Source: Bradyrhizobium sp. JYMT SZCCT0180
GTDB taxonomy: Bacteria > Pseudomonadota > Alphaproteobacteria > Rhizobiales > Xanthobacteraceae
Length of the DNA stretch: 64,000 nucleotides
Direction: 5' to 3'
NCBI RefSeq assembly: GCF_018130165.1
Contig: NZ_JAFCLZ010000001.1
Coordinates: forward strand, 186,001-250,000
Shown here: piece by piece, positions 46,875 through 55,385 of the stretch
Layout: each line of letters opens with the position of its first letter
Numbering within the stretch: position 1 is the first letter of the stretch
The notes under the pieces: model-generated
Database searches by the model: none
The model's input: only the letters and a program-made list of their open reading frames with translations
What the model was told of the DNA's origin: nothing
Translations under genes and position numbers: made by a program

Positions 46875-48590
46875 TCAGTGCTGAAGGCGCACGCCGAGCA
46901 TGACGATGGTGGCGGCAGTGCTGTTGCCGGGGAGGTTTGAATCCAGCCAATCGCGGCGGACCGTGCCCTTGACCCAGAGATTGCGGGTCATCTTGTAGAT
47001 GAGGTCGCCGGACACCGTATAGATCTTGTCCTTGCGGTTGTCGCCCTGGTAGTCGAGCGTGCCCCAGGTGAACTTGCCGATCGCGGTCAGCCAGCGGCGG
47101 AAATCATGATCGACCTCAACGGTGTAGATGTGCGTCAGCACGCCGGATACGCCGGGCAGCGTGGTCTCGGTGATCGTGGTGTCGGAATAGAACTTGGCCG
47201 TGGTCAGCGGTGTCGCCGTCCAGGTCAATGAAGCCGAGGTCAGCAGGCCTTCGAGGCGGTTGAGGCGGCTGTCGACATAGTCGCGCGCGGCGTAACCGAC
47301 CGCGATTTCGCCGGTGAGCAGCCGCGAGAATTCGAAACTCGTGCCGCCCTTGACGTAGCCGCCGGTGGAATCGCGCGCGAAGCCGCTGCGGTCGAGTCTC
47401 AAATCATGCACGCGGCTGTCGGCCTGCGCTTCCACGAATGGCTTCAAGCCCGGCATCAGATCGTAGCTGACGCGGCCGACGCCGCCGAACTGGTTGAAGT
47501 TGCGGTCGTCGTTGCTGGTCGAGGTGCCGTCGGTGAGCTTGGAATAGGTATAGGCGGTGCGATCGACGGTGGCGCCGCCGGAAACCTGCAGGCGGTTGAA
47601 ATTCTGGTCGAAGCCGAAGGTGCCGCCGAACGTGGCATAGACCGGATATCTTTGCAGGCCGGCCTGGATGTTCGGACTGCCCGGATTGTCGGTGGCGAGA
47701 CGCAGCCGCGCCTGCGCGAGCAGCCGCGTGTCGCGCGAGACGTCGAGACGGCCGTCGACATGGCCGGTGAAATCCGGACGATCGACAACGACCGGCGCCG
47801 GCGAAACCGTGCCGTCGGCCGGCGGCGGAAAAGTGTTGCCGTAGCCGGTGAACGATCCGCGCAAATCCGCGACGACAGCGTGGCGCTCCCAGTCCGACAT
47901 CACGAGGAGTTCCGGCGCGATCACATAGAACGGCGAGCCCTTCTCATCGACGGTGCGGCGCGGGTTGGTGTTGTAGCCGCCCGAGAGTTCGAGCGCCGAT
48001 TTGATCAGGAAGCTGCCGGCGTAATCGCCGACCGCGCCGAACGGATCGTCATCGATCTTGAGCCGCTTGCGAGCGGGTTGGCCTACCACCGTGCCGGCCA
48101 TCGCCGGCGGGATCGGGGCCTTGTTCGCGGTCTGCGACGGCGGAATCGAAAGCCGCAGCGGTGTGTTCGACAGCAGCGGCGGCCGGCTGCCGGGCCCCGG
48201 CGGCGGCTTCGGCCGGACCTGTCCCGGATAATATTTCGGCTTCTGAAGCTTGCGGTTGAGCGAGTCGTAGCCGGAGCTGGAGGCGCCGCTGGCGGCGGGC
48301 AGGCCATAGCGCGGGATCGCCCCGATGCGCGACGGCGCGGGCTTCTCCTTGTCGCGAACCCGGGCGTCGTTGGCCTCGTCGCTGGTTTTGTCGTTGGCCT
48401 CGGCACTGGTCCGCCGCAGCGGCGAATCCACCGGCATCAGCTGGCTGCTGCGGGTCGGGCTGAACAGGTCAGGCGTGACGGTCTGGGCCTGCGCTGGGGT
48501 CCCGGTCAGGGCAATCAGCGCAAGGCATGGCAATACCGCGCGGAACACTGTCGCGCGCCTGCTACGGCCCTCTACTGGACCTGCCATCAC
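46875..48590 (-). CDS. Outer-membrane beta-barrel protein
   Basis: A 571-residue exported protein. The signal peptide (ATVFRAVLPCLALIALTGTPAQAQ) precedes a Pro-rich, disordered stretch (about 40-190). A C-terminal barrel of repeated amphipathic strands follows (about 195-571), ending with LGVRLQH. It resembles the BBP2-type outer-membrane proteins encoded near polysaccharide genes in this group. The divergent neighbour is kdsD, a lipopolysaccharide-precursor gene, which is suggestive of an envelope role. No other function is supported. Confidence 0.78.
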   Translation of the reverse strand: MMAGPVEGRSRRATVFRAVLPCLALIALTGTPAQAQTVTPDLFSPTRSSQLMPVDSPLRRTSAEANDKTSDEANDARVRDKEKPAPSRIGAIPRYGLPAASGASSSGYDSLNRKLQKPKYYPGQVRPKPPPGPGSRPPLLSNTPLRLSIPPSQTANKAPIPPAMAGTVVGQPARKRLKIDDDPFGAVGDYAGSFLIKSALELSGGYNTNPRRTVDEKGSPFYVIAPELLVMSDWERHAVVADLRGSFTGYGNTFPPPADGTVSPAPVVVDRPDFTGHVDGRLDVSRDTRLLAQARLRLATDNPGSPNIQAGLQRYPVYATFGGTFGFDQNFNRLQVSGGATVDRTAYTYSKLTDGTSTSNDDRNFNQFGGVGRVSYDLMPGLKPFVEAQADSRVHDLRLDRSGFARDSTGGYVKGGTSFEFSRLLTGEIAVGYAARDYVDSRLNRLEGLLTSASLTWTATPLTTAKFYSDTTITETTLPGVSGVLTHIYTVEVDHDFRRWLTAIGKFTWGTLDYQGDNRKDKIYTVSGDLIYKMTRNLWVKGTVRRDWLDSNLPGNSTAATIVMLGVRLQH

Positions 48591-48780
48591 GATGAAAATA
48601 CTCCAACAACGTCAGCTACTTATTCGACGTGTTCCGAGCGCGCGGGGGAAACGTCGTTAATGGAGTTAAAACAATTATGGTTAATGACCCGTTGAGAGCC
48701 GGCGGCCCGCGTCGCATCGCCAAATCGGCCGTGCTAAGGAGGGGTCCGGGGGCTTTGCCCCTCCTCCCTGGATTTAAGAC

Positions 48781-49794
48781 ATGGCCAAGCCGAAACCGCT
48801 GATGGCAAAATCATCCGGCACCGATCACGCCAACGCCGCCATCGAGTCGGCCCTGCGCACGCTCGATGTCGAGGCCGGCGGCATCGCCGCGATCACGGCG
48901 GCGCTGCAGTCCGACCTCCGCGCGCCGTTCGCGGCGGCCGTCGATTGCATCGGCAACGCCAAGGGCCGGCTGATCGTGACCGGGCTCGGCAAGTCGGGCC
49001 ATATCGGCCGCAAGATCGCCGCGACCTTTGCCTCCACCGGCACGCCGGCGTTCTTCGTCCATGCCGCGGAGGCCAGCCATGGCGATCTCGGCATGATCAC
49101 CGCCGACGACGTCATCCTGGCGCTGTCCTGGTCCGGCGAGCAGCCGGAGATGAAGAATCTCATCACCTATGCCACCCGCTTTTCCATTCCCCTGATCGCG
49201 ATGACCGCGGACCGGGAATCGACCCTGAGCAAGGCCGCCGACGTCGCGCTGACCTTGCCGAAGGCGCGCGAGGCCTGCCCGCATAATCTGGCGCCGACCA
49301 CCTCCTCGCTGATGATGCTCGCGCTCGGCGACGCGCTGGCAATCGCGCTGCTCGAAGGCCGCGGCTTCACCTCGGTCGATTTCAGCGTGCTGCATCCCGG
49401 CGGCAAGCTCGGCGCGCTGCTCAAATACACCCGCGACCTCATGCATTCGGGTGACGCGGTGCCGCTGAAGCCGCTCGGCACCAAAATGTCGGATGCGCTG
49501 GTCGAGATGTCGTCGAAGGGCTTTGGCTGCGTCGGTATCACTGACGGTCGCGGCCATATCGTCGGCATCGTCACCGATGGCGATCTGCGCCGCCACATGC
49601 GCCCCGATCTGATGACCGCCACCGTCGACGAGGTGATGACGAAGAATCCCAAGACCATCGGCCGCGACCTGCTCGCGGGCGAGGCGCTGGAGATCCTCAA
49701 TTCCTCGAAGATCACCGCGCTGATCGTGACCGACGCCAGCAAGCCGGTCGGCATCGTGCATCTGCATGATTTGCTCCGCGCGGGCGTGGCGTAG
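48781..49794 (+). CDS. kdsD: Arabinose 5-phosphate isomerase (KdsD/KpsF family)
   Basis: A 337-residue enzyme that converts ribulose 5-phosphate to arabinose 5-phosphate, the first step of Kdo synthesis. The SIS domain (about 40-190) has LIVTGLGKSGHIGRKIA and the central LSWSGEQPEMKNLI. Two CBS domains follow (about 215-335; the first ends near GRGHIVGIVTDGDLRRHM). The ATG at 48781 is preceded by a GC-rich hairpin (GGAGGGG...CCCCTCC). It is essential for lipopolysaccharide in most Gram-negatives. It is divergent from the outer-membrane barrel gene. Confidence 0.93.
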   Translation: MAKPKPLMAKSSGTDHANAAIESALRTLDVEAGGIAAITAALQSDLRAPFAAAVDCIGNAKGRLIVTGLGKSGHIGRKIAATFASTGTPAFFVHAAEASHGDLGMITADDVILALSWSGEQPEMKNLITYATRFSIPLIAMTADRESTLSKAADVALTLPKAREACPHNLAPTTSSLMMLALGDALAIALLEGRGFTSVDFSVLHPGGKLGALLKYTRDLMHSGDAVPLKPLGTKMSDALVEMSSKGFGCVGITDGRGHIVGIVTDGDLRRHMRPDLMTATVDEVMTKNPKTIGRDLLAGEALEILNSSKITALIVTDASKPVGIVHLHDLLRAGVA

Positions 49795-49808
49795 CTCCAA
49801 GGGACTTC

Positions 49809-49894
49809 GTAGGGTGGGCAAAGGCGCAGAGCGCCGTGCCCACCATCCCGACCGTGCGCTCGAGGGTGGGCACGCTGCGCTTTGCCCACCCTAC
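49809..49894. repeat. Dispersed inverted repeat, GTAGGGTGGGCAAAG family (copy 2)
   Basis: It begins GTAGGGTGGGCAAAG and ends CTTTGCCCACCCTAC, as in 241-363, but it is shorter. It lies 15 bp after the kdsD stop and before a leftward gene, so it could also serve as a transcript end hairpin. Confidence 0.8.
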
Positions 49895-49911
49895 AATTCC
49901 CGCAATGACGG

Positions 49912-50463
49912 CTATCTGGGAAATCTCGCCGCCGTTTCCTCGAGCGGCAAGGCCAGCGCGTTGGCCAGATATGACACCGTGCGGTAGAAGCCGCAGAGCT
50001 GGATGATCTCGACGATTTTTGCGTCGTCATAATGTGCCGACAGCGCCTTGAATTCGGCCTCATCGAGCGTCGCGCGGTCGTGCAGGGCATCGACGGTTGC
50101 GATCAGCACCTGCTCGGCTTCCGACCAGCAGGCGGCCCTGGCATCGCCGAGCACGATGGCGCGGACCTGTTCGGCGGTCAGGCGGGCGGCCTCCGCGAAC
50201 GCCGCGATATGCACGCCCCATTCGTACTCGCAGCCGGTCCGCGCGCAGGTGCGGTCGATCACGATCTCGCGTTCTCGCAAGCTGAGCGGGCCGCGATCCA
50301 GCAGACTGCCGCCGCGGAATTTCTCCCAGGCGCGGGCGTTGCCGGCCACCACCCGGAACAGCGTCAGCGGCGGCGCGCCGCGCATGATGCGCTCGAATTG
50401 CCCTTGAATCTCGGGTGGATAAGGCGGTTGCAGCGGCGCTATCCGGGGCGCGGTCTGTGACAT
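49912..50463 (-). CDS. Carboxymuconolactone decarboxylase/AhpD-like protein
   Basis: A 183-residue helical protein of the AhpD superfamily. The core (about 60-130) has CARTGCEYEWGVHIAAFAEAA, where two Cys/His residues replace the classic CxxC-x3-H of peroxidase-type members. It may be a small oxidoreductase or decarboxylase. It is divergent from an HxlR regulator, and two palindromes lie in the 93-bp gap, so it is the probable target gene. The pathway is unknown. Confidence 0.82.
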   Translation of the reverse strand: MSQTAPRIAPLQPPYPPEIQGQFERIMRGAPPLTLFRVVAGNARAWEKFRGGSLLDRGPLSLREREIVIDRTCARTGCEYEWGVHIAAFAEAARLTAEQVRAIVLGDARAACWSEAEQVLIATVDALHDRATLDEAEFKALSAHYDDAKIVEIIQLCGFYRTVSYLANALALPLEETAARFPR

Positions 50464-50475
50464 CGGTCCACTCCT

Positions 50476-50517
50476 GTGCTACAATAAATGTAGCACTACG
50501 CTACAATATCTGTAGCG
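50476..50517. promoter_or_regulatory. Tandem palindromic operator between the AhpD-like and HxlR genes
   Basis: GTGCTACA-ATAAA-TGTAGCAC (50476-50496) and CGCTACA-ATATC-TGTAGCG (50499-50517) are perfect inverted repeats with 5-bp spacers. Their centres are 22 bp apart, about two helical turns, so both dimers would sit on one face. They lie just before both divergent starts; the HxlR protein is the obvious binder. Confidence 0.8.
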
Positions 50518-50556
50518 GCTCGCAAGAGCTTTCCGATTCCGAAACAGGCCCCTGCC

Positions 50557-50877
50557 ATGAAGAAACGCGCCGTCCGCGGCTCCCGCACCGGCCGGCCGGT
50601 GATGGCGCTGCTCGACCTGCTCGGGCGCCGCTGGACCTTGCGCATCCTGTGGGAGCTGCGCGAGGGACCGCTGACCTCGCGCGCGCTACGCACCGCCTGC
50701 GACGGGGCCTCGCCGACGGTCATGCAGACCCGGCTGACCGAGTTGCGCGAGGCCGGCCTGATCGAACTGCTGCCGGGCGATGGCTATGGCCTCACCGCGC
50801 TCGGCCTCGAATTGAACGAAACCTTCCTTCCTCTCCACCGCTTTGCGGAGCGGTGGAGCAAGCAAATGCAAGCTTGA
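50557..50877 (+). CDS. HxlR-family winged-helix regulator
   Basis: A 106-residue DNA-binding protein. The winged helix has LLGRRWTLRILWELREGPLT and the recognition region ASPTVMQTRLTELREAGLIE. HxlR proteins bind as dimers and often respond to aldehydes, quinones or redox signals. There is no separate sensor domain. It is divergent from the AhpD-like gene with the double palindrome in between, a simple autoregulated pair. Members lacking the N-terminal Cys, as here, may respond to ligand rather than oxidation. Confidence 0.86.
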   Translation: MKKRAVRGSRTGRPVMALLDLLGRRWTLRILWELREGPLTSRALRTACDGASPTVMQTRLTELREAGLIELLPGDGYGLTALGLELNETFLPLHRFAERWSKQMQA

Positions 50878-50924
50878 GCATGATCTGATCGGAAAACCGG
50901 TACCCACTTTTCCGGATCATGCTC
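50876..50924. repeat. Palindromic element GAGCATGATC...GATCATGCTC
   Basis: GAGCATGATC and GATCATGCTC are exact reverse complements, with inner GGAAAA and TTTTCC arms. It occupies exactly the space between the HxlR stop and the NfeD stop, which converge, so it could terminate both transcripts. Confidence 0.78.
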
Positions 50925-51370
50925 TAGGCCACCGCTACCGTCAGGCTGGCGCCATCGGCCTGCACGACCTTGACGCGGCTGCCGGCCGGCGCATCGGGGC
51001 CGGCGACGCGCCAGATCGTGTCGTCGATCCGCACCGTGCCTGTGCCGCCAACGATCGGTTTTTCCAGCGTGAACTCCCGGCCGATCATCGCTTCGGTCCG
51101 CCGGTTGAGGAACGGGTTGCTCTGGCTGCTGCTGCCGGCGCTCTTGGCAAAATGCCGCCACGCCGGCACGGCCGCGGCCGCGAACAACGCGAACATCAAA
51201 AGCTGCGTCTGCCATGACGGGTTGATCGCAAACGACACCAGCCCGACCATCAGCGATGAAAGCCCGAGCCAGAACAGGAAGACACCCGGCGCCAGCAATT
51301 CCAGCGCCATCAGGATGAAGCCGAAGATCAGCCAGTTCCAGGTGCCCAGGGTAGCAAACATGTCGGCCAT
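50924..51370 (-). CDS. NfeD family membrane protein (short form)
   Basis: A 148-residue protein. Two to three hydrophobic helices (about 10-80, LIFGFILMALELLAPGVFLFW) are followed by an OB-fold NfeD domain (about 90-148, GTVRIDDTIWRVAGPDAPAG). Short NfeD proteins partner stomatin/SPFH proteins in membranes. The ATG at 51370 (MADMFATLGTW) starts the first helix. The SPFH gene lies just upstream on the same strand, with a repeat between. Confidence 0.86.
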   Translation of the reverse strand: MADMFATLGTWNWLIFGFILMALELLAPGVFLFWLGLSSLMVGLVSFAINPSWQTQLLMFALFAAAAVPAWRHFAKSAGSSSQSNPFLNRRTEAMIGREFTLEKPIVGGTGTVRIDDTIWRVAGPDAPAGSRVKVVQADGASLTVAVA

Positions 51371-51423
51371 GACACGACCTCTGTCCTTTTTAGTCGAACT
51401 CGACAACACACCGGCGGTGCGCC

Positions 51424-51546
51424 CCCTCTCCCGCACTTGCGGGGGAGGGTTGGGGTGGGGGCTCTCTCCGCGAGATGACTCGTGGAGAGAGCCCCCACCC
51501 GCCTCGCTTTCGCTCGGCACCCTCCCCCGCAAGCGCGGGAGAGGGA
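51424..51546. repeat. Dispersed repeat, CTCTCCCGC...GGGTGGGGGCTCTCTCC family (copy 2)
   Basis: CCTCTCCCGC...GCGGGGGAGG, GGGTGGGGGCTCTCTCC, GGAGAGAGCCCCCACCC and CCTCCCCCGCAAGCGCGGGAGAGG form nested inverted arms. It fills the gap between the NfeD and SPFH genes and ends at the SPFH stop. It matches 62793-62913 more closely than 15832-15992. Confidence 0.82.
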
Positions 51547-51552
51547 AATCTC

Positions 51553-52563
51553 TTACCGCTGCGGCGAGAACGGTGACGGCGGCGGCGGCGGTGGCGGCGT
51601 CGGACCGGTGCTCGGCACCGAACCACGCCGCGCGACTGCCGCGGTAGCGGCGTCGCCGAAGGTCGCCTTGGCGATCTCGCCGATGCCGGCGAGCGAGCCC
51701 AGGATGCTGGTCGCCTCGATCGGCAGCATCAGGATTTTCTGGTTCGGCGATTCGGCCAGTTGCCCGAACGCCTTGATGTATTTATCGGCGATGAAGTAGT
51801 TCAGCGCGGCAACGTCGCCCTTGGAGATGGCTTCGGACACCATCTGCGTCGCCTTGGCTTCGGCCTCCGCCGAACGCTCGCGCGCCTCGGCGTCGCGGAA
51901 CGCGGCTTCTTTGCGGCCCTCGGCCTGCAGGATCTGGCCCTGTTTTGCGCCTTCAGCGCGTAAAATCTCCGACTGCCGCTGGCCTTCGGCCTGCAGAATG
52001 TCGGCGCGCTTGACGCGCTCGGCCTTCATCTGCCGGCCCATGGCCTCCACGAGATCCGCCGGCGGCACGATGTCCTTGATCTCGATGCGGTTGACCTTCA
52101 ACCCCCACGGCGACACCGCGGCGTCGACCACGCGCAGCAGCCGCTCGTTGATCTCGTCGCGGTGCGACAGCACCTGGTCGAGGTCCATCGAACCCATCAC
52201 CGAGCGGATGTTGGTCATCGTCAGCACGATGATCGCCTGCTCGAGATGGGCCACCTCGTAGCTGGCCTTGGCGGCGTCGAACACCTGGAAGAACGCGACG
52301 CCGTCCACCGTCACGGTGGCGTTATCCTTGGTGATCACTTCCTGCTCGGGAATGTTGATCACCTGCTCCATCATATTCATCTTGCGGCCGACGCGGTCGA
52401 AATAGGGAACGATGATGTTCAACCCCGGCGACAGCGTGCGGGTGTATTTGCCGAACCGCTCGATGGTCCAGTCATAGCCTTGCGGCACCGTTTTGACGCC
52501 GGCGAACAGGGTCACAATGACCAGCAGCAAAAACGCAATCGCGAAAATGTCGAAACCAGTCAT
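51553..52563 (-). CDS. SPFH/band 7 (stomatin, QmcA-like) membrane protein
   Basis: A 336-residue protein. An N-terminal membrane segment (about 5-23) precedes the SPFH domain (about 25-190; VPQGYDWTIERFGKYTRTL). A heptad-rich coiled coil of Ala/Glu/Arg follows (about 190-250), and the tail is Pro-rich. It would oligomerise into membrane microdomains and is typically paired with NfeD, as here. The ATG at 52563 (MTGFDIFAIAFLLLVIV) follows GGAGGG. Its role may be membrane organisation or protease regulation. Confidence 0.9.
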   Translation of the reverse strand: MTGFDIFAIAFLLLVIVTLFAGVKTVPQGYDWTIERFGKYTRTLSPGLNIIVPYFDRVGRKMNMMEQVINIPEQEVITKDNATVTVDGVAFFQVFDAAKASYEVAHLEQAIIVLTMTNIRSVMGSMDLDQVLSHRDEINERLLRVVDAAVSPWGLKVNRIEIKDIVPPADLVEAMGRQMKAERVKRADILQAEGQRQSEILRAEGAKQGQILQAEGRKEAAFRDAEARERSAEAEAKATQMVSEAISKGDVAALNYFIADKYIKAFGQLAESPNQKILMLPIEATSILGSLAGIGEIAKATFGDAATAAVARRGSVPSTGPTPPPPPPPSPFSPQR

Positions 52564-52718
52564 GAATTCCCTCCAAAACCGGCAAGACCGTTGCCGGACG
52601 CGGTCGTCCATATGTCTGCCGGATGCCACCGCCGGTTCAGCCCGGCTGTTCTCTTACAATGGTTACGTAGGGAGCCGTTTGACGCCTGCCAGATGTATGG
52701 CGCTTGGACAATGGAATA

Positions 52719-53756
52719 TCAAATCCAGCCCTGAAGCTCGCGCAACACGAGCTGGCGGATCACGTCCATGCCGGGCTCGGAGTCGTTGAGGCAGGGGATC
52801 AAGGCGAATTGCTCGCCGCCATTGTGCTTGAATATTTCGGCGTTTTCCTGCGCGATCTCTTCCAGCGTCTCCAAGCAATCGGCGGAGAAGCCGGGGGTCA
52901 CCACGGCTATGCGCTTGACACCATCCTTCGCGAGCTGCGCGATGGTCTTGTCGGTGTAGGGCTGCAGCCACTCGTCGAAGCCGAAGCGCGATTGAAATGT
53001 AAGCTTGAGTTTGGACGCATCAAGGCCCATGCGCCGGCGCAAGGCGTCGGTTGTTGCGATGCACTGCGCCTGGTAGGGATCGCCCTTGTCGACATACTTT
53101 TGCGGCATGCCGTGAAACGACGCGACGATCAGTTCGGGCTGGAACGGCAAGGTCGCCAGATGCGCATTGATTGAGACCGCCAGCGCGTCGATGTAGTCGG
53201 GGTCGTCATAGTAAGGCGGCGTCACCCGCAATATCGGCTGCGCGCGCATGCCGGCCAGCACGCGGAAAACCTCGTCGCACACGGTGGCCGAGGTCGCCGC
53301 GGAATATTGCGGATAGAGCGGCACGACCAGCAGACGGTCGCAGCCTTGCGCGGTCAGGGCATCGATGCGCGAGCGGATCGACGGATTGCCGTAACGCATC
53401 GCCCAGTCGACCACGACGTGATCATGGTCCGCGATCGCCTCGGCCAGCTTCTCGGCTTGCGCGCGCGTGATGGTCTTGAGCGGCGATTCGTCTCGATCGA
53501 CGTTCCAGATCTTCTGGTAGTCGCGCGCCTTGCGGCGGGGACGGATGCGCAGAATGATGCCGTTGAGGATCAGCTTCCAGCGCAGCCCCTGGTCCTCGAT
53601 CACGCGCGGGTCGGAGAGGAATTCCTTGAGGTAGACCCGCACGCCCCTGGTATCGGCGGTATCGGGCGTGCCGAGATTGACCAGCAGCACGCCGACGCGC
53701 TCCGGCTTGGCTTCCGGCGCAGGCTTCGCACTTCCTATGGGAACGACCACGGTCAT
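52719..53756 (-). CDS. hemH: Ferrochelatase
   Basis: A 345-residue enzyme that inserts iron into protoporphyrin IX, the last step of haem synthesis. The conserved active-site His is in ASFHGMPQKYVDKGDPY, and the family N-terminus is VGVLLVNLGTPDT. The late GFSADCLETLEEI segment completes the active site. It is a membrane-associated cytoplasmic enzyme. It is divergent from a MAPEG gene. Nothing suggests inactivation. Confidence 0.95.
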   Translation of the reverse strand: MTVVVPIGSAKPAPEAKPERVGVLLVNLGTPDTADTRGVRVYLKEFLSDPRVIEDQGLRWKLILNGIILRIRPRRKARDYQKIWNVDRDESPLKTITRAQAEKLAEAIADHDHVVVDWAMRYGNPSIRSRIDALTAQGCDRLLVVPLYPQYSAATSATVCDEVFRVLAGMRAQPILRVTPPYYDDPDYIDALAVSINAHLATLPFQPELIVASFHGMPQKYVDKGDPYQAQCIATTDALRRRMGLDASKLKLTFQSRFGFDEWLQPYTDKTIAQLAKDGVKRIAVVTPGFSADCLETLEEIAQENAEIFKHNGGEQFALIPCLNDSEPGMDVIRQLVLRELQGWI

Positions 53757-53844
53757 GATTTCCGTGGCTTCGCGCGTTGCACCATCCTTGTCAAGACAAG
53801 CATCGGTTCGCTACGCTCAGGTCTTGCCCGGGGCGGGAGGAACC

Positions 53845-54243
53845 ATGACGGTCGCCGAATGGTGCGTTTTCGGAACGCTGCTGCTGTACTTGCTGACGAT
53901 CGCCTCGGTCAAATGGATCGGGTTTCGCCGTTTCGACAATGCGAGGCCCCGCGACCCCGATTTCTACGAGGATCCGATCCGCGCCCGGGCTCTGGGCGCC
54001 CATCAGAACGGCATCGAGGCCTTTCCGTTTTTTGCGGTCGCGGTCCTGCTGGCCGAGTTTCGCCTCGGGCCGCAACATTTGATCGACGAGCTGGCGGTGC
54101 TGTTCCTGATCGTGCGGATCGCCTACGTCTTCACTTATCTCGGCAACCGCCCGACGCTGCGCTCGATCCTGTGGTCCATCGGTTTTGCGATCAACATCGC
54201 GATCTTCTTCCTGCCGGCGGTCAAGGGGTATTTGCCGGGGTAG
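53845..54243 (+). CDS. MAPEG family membrane protein
   Basis: A 132-residue protein with four hydrophobic helices. The sequence RARALGAHQNGIEAFPFFA is the family's conserved loop around the substrate/glutathione site. Eukaryotic relatives are microsomal GSTs; bacterial members are poorly characterised. The ATG at 53845 follows GGGAGGAA. It is divergent from hemH. Eight residues of charge and Tyr (RNARPRDPDFYEDP-like) lie between helices one and two. Confidence 0.85.
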   Translation: MTVAEWCVFGTLLLYLLTIASVKWIGFRRFDNARPRDPDFYEDPIRARALGAHQNGIEAFPFFAVAVLLAEFRLGPQHLIDELAVLFLIVRIAYVFTYLGNRPTLRSILWSIGFAINIAIFFLPAVKGYLPG

Positions 54244-54253
54244 CGCCATCTCT

Positions 54254-54376
54254 CGTCGTCCCGGCCTTGAGCCGGGACCCATACGCCGCGGCAGTTATTG
54301 TGCGAAAGGTGTCTAACGTCTGCGCTCTCACCGATGGGCCGCGGCGTATGGGTCCCGGGTCAAGCCCGGGACGACG
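54254..54376. repeat. Palindromic repeat CGTCGTCCCGG...GGGACCCATACGCCGCGG
   Basis: Both ends carry CGTCGTCCCGG-type and reverse-complement CCCGGGACGACG arms, and the inner arms are GGGACCCATACGCCGCGG and CCGCGGCGTATGGGTCCC. A degenerate relative lies at 58187-58323 (CGTCCCTGCG...GGGACCCATACGCCG). No coding potential is supported. Confidence 0.75.
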
Positions 54377-54399
54377 GCGGTGTTTTTCGCTACACCATA

Positions 54400-55030
54400 T
54401 CCAAACACACCTTCGCGTTCTCGCGACGCGATGCGCCCGAGCTTTGCCAGAACTTCCTTGCCCTCCAATGAGAGGGCGCAGGGAAGACCGGGTGCGCGCT
54501 GCACCCGCGGTCCCGTGTGCGGTCTGCACTAAGTAGGCTGCACACGAGCATACAGGGCAGCGGGGAACACCCGGCCTTCCCTGCGCAATGGCTTTACGGC
54601 TAATGCCGTGCTCTCCCCGGAGACGAGTTCTTGGTTGACTCCGTCGCTGCCGTTCCCGCTCGCGCTTCTTCGACAGCTTGACGCCGGCAACGGACGCCAG
54701 GACCACACGGTTTTGCCGTACGCTTAGTCCACGCCATCGTCTCAGCGCAAACCAGCGTCCACCGCAACCCGTCCAACGTCCGTGACGACGGCCGACGCCC
54801 TCTGAGTGGGACGGGATGCGCGAATATATGCACCTGATTTTCATTCTGGTAAACAGAAATATTTTTTGCTCTGGGGCTTGACACAATTTCCGCAAATCGG
54901 AAGTGATTTGCCCGTCGGGCCAAATTGCCGCAGCTTTGCTTGCCTGTCCGGGCACCTTCAGTTCACATTGAACCTTCAAGCGGCGGAATCGCACCAAGGC
55001 ACAAGCGCGGCTCGCTCCAAGGCGGCGCGG
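54400..55030. repeat. Long dispersed non-coding repeat between MAPEG and a small membrane gene
   Basis: This stretch has no plausible gene. It contains features I recognise from widespread Bradyrhizobium repeats: CCCTGCGCAATGGCTTTACGG, GACAGCTTGACGCCGGCAACGG, and further right CCGCAAATCGGAAGTGATTTG and GCCCGTCGGGC. A leftward open frame (54221-54997) includes a conserved-looking EHGISRKAIAQGRPG segment and is probably a spurious product of the repeat. A low-GC patch lies near 54825-54870. Confidence 0.6.
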
Positions 55031-55040
55031 GAGATTTCAT

Positions 55041-55385
55041 GTGATGGATACTGTGATGGATAGTGCCGTACAATCCCGCCGGTTCAGCATTATCGGCAGC
55101 GTGACAGGCCTGTTGGCGCTGCTGGTCTCGGCGCTGACGCAATTGGTGCCGGGGATTTATCTTTCCGGGCTCGTCGGTCAGGCGACCTGGAACGAGGTAC
55201 TCTCAACGGGGGCGGCCGCGCTCGGCGTGATCGCCATCTCTTTCGCCGTCGTCGCGATCATCATGAAGGAAGGAAAGCTGCTGGCAGGTATCGCGGCCGT
55301 CCTCGGCTTCGTAGCCATCGCCGTCCAGATATGGTGGGTTCTGCTCATCCTGGCGATCGCTCTCATCATCCTAAACTCCCTCTAG
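55041..55385 (+). CDS. Small integral membrane protein of unknown function
   Basis: A 114-residue protein with three to four hydrophobic helices (about 18-40, 55-76, 80-98 and 99-114). No motif is recognised. Start is GTG at 55041 or ATG at 55044; GGGAG lies seven or ten bases before. Its TAG shares CTAG with the convergent thioesterase gene's stop, a four-base overlap at 55382-55385. Confidence 0.7.
   Translation: MMDTVMDSAVQSRRFSIIGSVTGLLALLVSALTQLVPGIYLSGLVGQATWNEVLSTGAAALGVIAISFAVVAIIMKEGKLLAGIAAVLGFVAIAVQIWWVLLILAIALIILNSL

Noticed and set aside
54221..54997. 258-residue leftward frame
   Set aside because: It lies in a dispersed non-coding repeat and starts in low-complexity Arg-rich sequence. 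The apparent conservation is attributed to the DNA repeat.
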